Both the position numbers and the translations under genes were made by a program. Under the pieces are notes generated by a model. That model was not told the DNA's origin. It saw only the letters and a list, made by a program, of their open reading frames with translations, and made no database searches. Below, piece by piece: positions 14,511 to 19,376 of a DNA stretch of 19,376 nt (position 1 is the stretch's first letter; the number at the start of each line of letters is the position of its first letter). Origin of the DNA: Halanaerobium sp964649895 (GTDB lineage Bacteria > Bacillota > Halanaerobiia > Halanaerobiales > Halanaerobiaceae); the NCBI GenBank assembly GCA_964649895.1, contig CAZYRX010000042.1, positions 1 through 19,376 on the forward strand. The letters run 5' to 3'.

Positions 14511-15914
14511 CTAATCAATTAATTTATAGAGATTCTCTTTCTCTACAGCAATAATTCTTTTACTTTCCTCAAATGCAGGTCCACCATATGTTGAATGTGA
14601 GTTTACTGCAGCTTCTACAGATAGTCTTTTTTGCAGTTCTTCAGCATCTACTTCTATGATATCTTCAAATAAGATATGCCAATCATCTGCGGTTAATTCA
14701 TCCAGCTCTCTGCCTCTCTCATCAGCAAATAATACGGCCTCACCAACAATTTGATGTGCTTTTCTAAAAGGTATACCATTTTCTGCAAGATAATCTGCTA
14801 ATTCAGTTGCATTTAAAAATCCTTTCGAAGCAGCTTTTTTCATCGCATCCTTATTAACGTGCATTGTCTTAAGCATTTCTGGATATAATTCTAGAATAAC
14901 TTTTAGTGTATTTACACTATCAAAAAGACCTTCTTTATCTTCCTGGAGATCTTTATTATATGCCAGAGGTAAACCCTTAATTGTCATCATAAGCTGATTC
15001 AAACTTCCGATTACACGACCTGCTTTACCTCTAACCAGTTCTGCAAGATCCGGATTTTTCTTCTGCGGCATGATCGAGCTGCCTGTTGTATACTGATCTG
15101 CAAGTTCTACAAACGAAAATTCTTTTGAATTCCAGAGAATAACTTCTTCACTCAGCCGACTCAGATGAATCATAAGACTAGAAGCATTTGCTAAGAATTC
15201 TAAAACAAAATCTCTATCACTAACTCCATCCAGAGAATTTTCACAAGCTCTGCTAAAACCCAACTCCACTGCTGTCCACTCTCTATCAAGGTCAAAAGAA
15301 CTACCTGCAAGAGCACCTGAACCTAATGGAGAAACATTGATCCTTTTTTCTGCATCTTCAAAACGCTCATAATCTCTTTTCAACTTAAAATAATAAGCCA
15401 AAAGATGGTGGCCAAAAGTAATAGCCTGTGCTCTCTGAAGATGTGTATAACCAGGCATAACAGTTTCTTTATGTTCTCCTGCAATATCAAGCAGTGCTTC
15501 CATAAATTTAAGAATCAATTTTTTAATTTGATCATTTTGATCTCTTAAATATAGTCTCATATCCAAAGCTACCTGATCATTTCTACTTCTACCTGTATGA
15601 AGTTTACCACCAACAGCTCCAATTTTATCTGTAAGCCTCATTTCCACAAGTGTATGAATATCCTCTGCTTCAGTAAGATCAAATTTATTGTTCTTTATTT
15701 CTTTTCGTAAATCTTCTCTTACTTCTTTCAAACCGGCCGTGATTTCTTCCACTTCAGACTGAGAAATAATCTCCTGATGTCCAAGCATCTTTACATGAGC
15801 TAAACTTCCTTCAATATCATATTCCATCAAATTAATATCAAAAGGTAATGAAGCATTAAATTGATCCATTTTTTTAGAAATTCCGCCTTCAAAACGGCCT
15901 CCCCATAATTTCAT
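14511..15914 (-). CDS. argH: Argininosuccinate lyase
   Basis: Splits argininosuccinate into arginine and fumarate, the last step of arginine synthesis. The 467 residues are the usual length. It starts with MKLWGGRFEGG, carries HTGRSRNDQVALDMRLYLRD at about 106-125, GYTHLQRAQ with the catalytic-type His158, and the superfamily signature GSSIMPQKKNPD at 278-289, whose Ser is catalytic. The KKNPD form separates it from fumarase and aspartase. GAGGGTGA precedes the ATG. It follows argG by 12 bp, so the two are cotranscribed from the T-box-controlled promoter at 17502-17530 and end at the terminator at 14394-14448. Confidence 0.97.
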   Translation of the reverse strand: MKLWGGRFEGGISKKMDQFNASLPFDINLMEYDIEGSLAHVKMLGHQEIISQSEVEEITAGLKEVREDLRKEIKNNKFDLTEAEDIHTLVEMRLTDKIGAVGGKLHTGRSRNDQVALDMRLYLRDQNDQIKKLILKFMEALLDIAGEHKETVMPGYTHLQRAQAITFGHHLLAYYFKLKRDYERFEDAEKRINVSPLGSGALAGSSFDLDREWTAVELGFSRACENSLDGVSDRDFVLEFLANASSLMIHLSRLSEEVILWNSKEFSFVELADQYTTGSSIMPQKKNPDLAELVRGKAGRVIGSLNQLMMTIKGLPLAYNKDLQEDKEGLFDSVNTLKVILELYPEMLKTMHVNKDAMKKAASKGFLNATELADYLAENGIPFRKAHQIVGEAVLFADERGRELDELTADDWHILFEDIIEVDAEELQKRLSVEAAVNSHSTYGGPAFEESKRIIAVEKENLYKLID

Positions 15915-15926
15915 TTAGCTCACCCT

Positions 15927-17144
15927 CTATTTATCTCTATTTTTTTGATTTGCAACCTGAACAGGAAGTGCCCAAAGATTGATAAATCCTGGAGCCGACT
16001 GATGATCAAATACATCACTTTCATCATAGGTAGCAAGACCATGTTCATATAATGAAAAATCAGATTTTCTTCCTACAAGTGTACATTTTGATTTATATAA
16101 TTTAACTCTAGCTGTTCCATTAACTGTTTGCTGTGATTTATCAACAAAGGCATCCATTGCTTCTCTAAGTGGTGAGAACCAGAGTCCATAATATGTCATT
16201 TCAGCATATTTAGCAGCCATAGAAGCTTTGTAATTTTTAGTATCTCTATCTAAGGTTAGTGATTCAAGTCCTTTATGAGCAGTCATCAAGATTTCTCCAG
16301 CTGGAGCCTCATAAATTTCTCTAGATTTAATACCTACTAATCTATCTTCAACCATATCTATTCTACCAACACCATATTCTGCACCTAAATCATTCAATTT
16401 GTTTACGATCTCTATAGGTGAAAGACTTATGCCATCAACTGCAGTTGGCACACCTTTTTCAAATTCTATTTCCACATATGCTGGCTCATCTGGTGTTTGA
16501 TCAACATCTTTTGTCCAAAGATAAGCATCTGCAGGTGGTTCAGCCCATGGATCCTCTAAAATACCACATTCGATACTAACTCCCCAAAGATTCTGGTCAA
16601 TACTGTAAGGACTATCTTTGGTAGCAGTAACCTCGATATCATTAGCTGCAGCATATTCGATCTCTTGATCACGAGATTTAAATTCCCAATCTCTTAGTGG
16701 AGCAAGTATTTTAATCTCAGGTGCTAAAGCCTTATATGATACTTCAAATCTCACCTGATCATTTCCTTTTCCTGTACAGCCGTGAGCAAATGCATCTACA
16801 TTTTCTTTTTTAGCTATCTCTACCATTCTTTTTGAAATAAGAGGTCTTGCAAGTGCAGTTGCCAGGGGGTATTTCTCCTGATAAAGTGCATTCACCTTTA
16901 ATGCAGGAAAAACATAATCAGTAATAAATTCTTCCCTAATATCATCGATATAAGCTTTTGCTGCTCCAGTTGCTAGGGCTTTTTCTTCAACTGCTTTCCA
17001 ATCCTGCTTCTGACCCAAGTCAGCTGTATAAGTAATAATTTCGGCATCATATTTATCCTGAAGCCATTTAATTGCTACTGAAGTGTCCAGACCTCCTGAA
17101 TAAGCCAATAAAATTTTGTTGATTTTCTTTTTGCTCTCTGTCAT
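15927..17144 (-). CDS. argG: Argininosuccinate synthase
   Basis: Joins citrulline and aspartate using ATP to make argininosuccinate, the substrate of ArgH encoded next door. The 405 residues are typical. The N-terminal AYSGGLDTS at 14-22 is the N-type ATP-pyrophosphatase loop; HGCTGKGNDQVRFE begins at residue 121, and YSIDQNLWGVSIECG lies near residue 180-195. GAGGAGG lies about 11 nt before the ATG, somewhat far. It is preceded by a 350-nt leader containing an arginine T-box, so its expression should rise when uncharged tRNA-Arg builds up. Confidence 0.97.
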   Translation of the reverse strand: MTESKKKINKILLAYSGGLDTSVAIKWLQDKYDAEIITYTADLGQKQDWKAVEEKALATGAAKAYIDDIREEFITDYVFPALKVNALYQEKYPLATALARPLISKRMVEIAKKENVDAFAHGCTGKGNDQVRFEVSYKALAPEIKILAPLRDWEFKSRDQEIEYAAANDIEVTATKDSPYSIDQNLWGVSIECGILEDPWAEPPADAYLWTKDVDQTPDEPAYVEIEFEKGVPTAVDGISLSPIEIVNKLNDLGAEYGVGRIDMVEDRLVGIKSREIYEAPAGEILMTAHKGLESLTLDRDTKNYKASMAAKYAEMTYYGLWFSPLREAMDAFVDKSQQTVNGTARVKLYKSKCTLVGRKSDFSLYEHGLATYDESDVFDHQSAPGFINLWALPVQVANQKNRDK

Positions 17145-17232
17145 CTTAAATTATTCCTCCTCAATTTTTTGATCTTTCTTAACTAAATCTTAATTAATTA
17201 ATATTTAAAATATCAAATATATATTAAAAATT

Positions 17233-17266
17233 AAAAAAACCCGCCTCCAATAAATAGAGACAGGTT
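17233..17266 (-). terminator. T-box attenuator hairpin before argG
   Basis: AACCTGTCTC pairs with GGAGGCGGGTT (about 10-11 bp with two G-U pairs, 8-nt loop) and is followed by seven U in the minus-strand RNA. It ends 89 bp before argG. It competes with the antiterminator and should stop transcription when tRNA-Arg is charged. Confidence 0.88.
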
Positions 17267-17456
17267 AATTCCGCGGTACCACTCTGCTTGATAAATATAA
17301 TTTATCCACTTTAAGTTAATTTAACGCATTTCTACGTTTTTCCCTACTATATTCAGAAAAAATCCTCACAGATGCGTTCAGTAATTTATTTATCAGGCTC
17401 ACACCATCCCTGATTCGCTTTACTTTTTACCTACTATTTCTGATCAAAGGAGTTAT
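17233..17456 (-). promoter_or_regulatory. T-box riboswitch, apparent arginine specifier (CGC)
   Basis: The minus-strand leader carries AGAGTGGTACCGCGG (17285-17271), the T-box sequence with the UGGU bulge that reads the tRNA acceptor end. Further upstream, ATCAGG and CCTGAT (17392-17414) close the 11-nt distal loop GATGGTGTGAG of Stem I. On the 3' side of Stem I, GAA-CGC-A (CGC at 17376-17374) has the usual specifier-loop context and reads Arg, in agreement with argGH downstream. AGAG and GUCUCU would form the antiterminator; the latter (17261-17256) is also part of the terminator arm, so the two folds exclude each other. The exact 5' limit is approximate. Confidence 0.92.
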
Positions 17457-17501
17457 CTACTATTAAATTTAGATTTAAATTAATAATCTTCATTTTAAAA
17501 T

Positions 17502-17530
17502 ATTATATAGTATATTTATACTGATTGCAA
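17502..17530 (-). promoter_or_regulatory. Sigma-A promoter of the argGH operon
   Basis: TTGCAA (17530-17525; four of six match TTGACA), a 17-bp spacer and a perfect TATAAT (17507-17502) give a near-ideal promoter. Transcription would start near 17495, giving a leader of about 350 nt that contains the whole T-box. The -35 lies only 20 bp past the ptsI stop. Confidence 0.7.
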
Positions 17531-17550
17531 GTGCTTATGTTTAAAGTAGG

Positions 17551-19254
17551 CTAAATTGTTTTTAAATATTTTTTAATCTCTGCTGCTGTCTTCTTCTGCA
17601 GTGCTTTGGCAGCAAATTTTTCTGCCTGCTTAAAACTCATACCTCTTATTTTTTCTTTTACCTCTGCTATAGAGATAGAACTCATGCTGAACTCATCTAA
17701 ACCTATGCCAACTAAAAAGGGAGTTAATAATATATTTCCAGCTGCCTCTCCACACATTCCAACCCAGCAGTCTTTTTTATGTGCCGCTTCAACAACACTT
17801 TTAATCAGCCTGAGCAGTGCTGGATGATATGGCTGATAAAGAGCGGATATTTTATCATTCATTCTGTCAACTGCAGTTGTATACTGTATAAGGTCATTTG
17901 TACCTATACTAAAAAAGTCTGCCTCATCTGCAAGTATATCAGCTGTTAATGCTGCAGATGGAATCTCAATCATTATACCTTTTTCAATTTCTGCATTATG
18001 TGGAACTCCTTTTTTTGAAAGTTCAGCTGCTGCCTCAGTAAGAATTTCATTTGCATTTTTAAGTTCTTCTAAAGAAGATATCATTGGATACATGATTTTA
18101 ATATCACCATAAACTGCAGCTCTTAAAACTGCTCTAAGCTGTGTTTTAAACATTTCTTTTTTGTCAAGACAGACACGAATTGCTCTATAACCTAAAAATG
18201 GATTTAATTCATCAGGAAGATTGAGATATGGAATTTCTTTATCTCCTCCAACATCAAGTGTTCGAATTATTACAGGACCATTCATTTTTTCTGCTGCATA
18301 TTTATAGGCTTCAAACTGTTCTTCTTCTGAAGGCAGAGAGCTTCTATCCATATAAAGAAATTCACTTCTAAATAAACCTATACCTTCTGCACCATTTTCT
18401 AATGCTCTATCCACATCTTCAGGTACAGCAATATTTGCTGCAAGCTCTACTTTATGTCCATCAGATGTTTTAGCCCTTTTGTCTTTTAATTCAGCAAGTC
18501 TTTTTCTCTTCAAATCATATTCAGCTGCTTTTCTTAGGTAATCATCAATTTCTGAAGCTTCAGGTTCTATTATAATATCACCGTCTATCCCATCAACAAT
18601 AACCTTATCCCCATTTTTAGCCTTATTTAATATTTCTTCTGCGCCCACAACTGCCGGAAGTTCCATAGATCTTGCGATGATTGCTGTATGTGATGTTCTT
18701 CCACCATCCTTTGTCACAAAAGCAAGCACTTTATCACTGTCAATTTGTGCTGTATCAGAAGGACTGAGATCTACAGCTGTTAATATTACCTCTTTTTCAA
18801 GCTGCATAGTTTCCGATGTTTCCCTGCCTAAAAGATTTTTCATAATTCTGCTGCCTACATCTCTGATATCAGCGGCTCTTTCACGCATATATTCATTATC
18901 CATATTTTCAAAAATCTCAGCATATTCTTCTATAGTCTGATCTAAAACAGCTTCAGCATTTAATTTTAATTCATCAATTTTTGTTTCAACTGCTTCAATA
19001 AGTTCTGGATCATCAAGCACCATAAGATGAGCACCAAAAATATCTGCCTGTTCATCTCCCATTTCTGATGAAACTTTTTCTTTTACCTTTTTAAGCTGTG
19101 CCTTAGAATCTTTAACAGCTTTTTTAAAGCGCTTTTTCTCTTCAGCAGTATCTTCATCATTCTTTACTTCATAACTCAAATCTTTTTCCAAAATCATTAT
19201 CTCTCCAATAACTATTCCCGGTGAAACTGGGGTCCCAATTATTTTGTTTATCAT
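17551..19254 (-). CDS. ptsI: Phosphoenolpyruvate-protein phosphotransferase (PTS enzyme I)
   Basis: The general cytosolic PTS enzyme that takes phosphate from phosphoenolpyruvate and passes it to HPr, which serves all sugar-specific PTS transporters, including the IIA/IIB/IIC set in this window. The 567 residues are within the normal length. The N-terminal HPr-binding part leads to GGRTSHTAIIARS with the phospho-His189. The C-terminal PEP-binding barrel shows GLFRSEFLYM (Arg296), RTLDVGGDKE (Arg331), the IGTNDLIQYT stretch near 450-459, and the catalytic-type Cys501 in VGMCGEAAG. The start MINKIIGTPVSPG is normal for the family, but GGAGG lies 13 nt upstream, a long spacing. HPr is not encoded in the 122 bp shown upstream, and no strong promoter is visible there. 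No terminator separates its stop from the argG promoter. Confidence 0.97.
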   Translation of the reverse strand: MINKIIGTPVSPGIVIGEIMILEKDLSYEVKNDEDTAEEKKRFKKAVKDSKAQLKKVKEKVSSEMGDEQADIFGAHLMVLDDPELIEAVETKIDELKLNAEAVLDQTIEEYAEIFENMDNEYMRERAADIRDVGSRIMKNLLGRETSETMQLEKEVILTAVDLSPSDTAQIDSDKVLAFVTKDGGRTSHTAIIARSMELPAVVGAEEILNKAKNGDKVIVDGIDGDIIIEPEASEIDDYLRKAAEYDLKRKRLAELKDKRAKTSDGHKVELAANIAVPEDVDRALENGAEGIGLFRSEFLYMDRSSLPSEEEQFEAYKYAAEKMNGPVIIRTLDVGGDKEIPYLNLPDELNPFLGYRAIRVCLDKKEMFKTQLRAVLRAAVYGDIKIMYPMISSLEELKNANEILTEAAAELSKKGVPHNAEIEKGIMIEIPSAALTADILADEADFFSIGTNDLIQYTTAVDRMNDKISALYQPYHPALLRLIKSVVEAAHKKDCWVGMCGEAAGNILLTPFLVGIGLDEFSMSSISIAEVKEKIRGMSFKQAEKFAAKALQKKTAAEIKKYLKTI

Positions 19255-19376
19255 ATATAACTCTATACCTCCATTAAAAATATTTTGATATATTTCCCTA
19301 TACTATTTAATAATTATGCAGATTTTATGCCATTGAAAATATCTTTACCTAATTTAATATTTAAAACTAAATATAT

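Noticed and set aside
19314..19376. Open frame of 20 codons on the minus strand ending at TAA 19316-19314, possibly the C-terminus of a gene upstream of ptsI.
   Set aside because: It is too short to separate from chance, its product (ending in DIFNGIKSA) does not resemble HPr or any protein I know, and no upstream sequence is available.
1..19376. CRISPR array, tRNA/rRNA genes, transposase or prophage genes.
   Set aside because: I saw no regular repeat-spacer pattern, no tRNA-like cloverleaf and no transposase, integrase or phage protein motifs on either strand. The only candidate mobile feature is the inverted-repeat segment at 690-919.

Overview
This 19.4 kb window is AT-rich, and every gene I can support lies on the minus strand, so the region is read from right to left. 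The proteins point to a fermentative low-GC Firmicute or close relative: PTS enzyme I, a multidomain PTS-sensing regulator, T-box control of arginine genes, an ECF-type membrane component, and strong AGGAGG-type ribosome binding sites. The overall style would fit the anaerobic Halanaerobiales, but that is an inference; no rRNA or other phylogenetic marker is present.

Layout in the direction of transcription. (a) 19254-17551 is ptsI, the general PTS phosphotransferase. (b) 17530-14394 is an arginine unit: a near-consensus promoter, a T-box leader with an apparent arginine (CGC) specifier and an attenuator hairpin, then argG and argH, closed by a strong terminator. (c) 14311-12430 holds a membrane-anchored M48 metalloprotease and a small ECF-transporter S-component-like protein. 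(d) 12331-9788 is a sugar cluster: a PfkB kinase resembling fructoselysine 6-kinase, a type I mannose-6-phosphate isomerase and a YjdF/DUF2238-type membrane protein. (e) 9725-7443 is an IclR regulator, with a palindrome just upstream, followed after 19 bp by class II fumarase and a terminator. (f) 7370-995 is a tight operon: PTS IIA, IIB and IIC of the ascorbate (Ula/Sga) type, a BglG/MtlR-type regulator, and a full-length transketolase, ended by a terminator. (g) 949-1 is a unit missed by ATG-only gene calling: a promoter, a structured leader, a 29-codon secretory-like peptide gene, and the start of a TTG-initiated membrane protein that runs off the window. That protein resembles the N-terminal membrane region of HD-GYP-type proteins.

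How the parts fit. PtsI feeds phosphate to the IIA/IIB/IIC transporter. The linked PRD/EIIB/EIIA regulator would sense transporter phosphorylation, and transketolase is a plausible outlet for pentose-phosphate products of the imported sugar. ArgH releases fumarate, which the nearby fumarase could take up, although the two genes are under separate control.

Most of the window is ordinary metabolism. The least explained part is 665-950. There a small peptide gene is enclosed by a 16-bp inverted repeat whose outer arm coincides with the predicted transcription start. Its ribosome binding site overlaps an 8-bp hairpin, and it lies directly upstream of the membrane gene. A second notable signal is a 7-nt sequence in the argG T-box leader that is exactly complementary to the specifier region.
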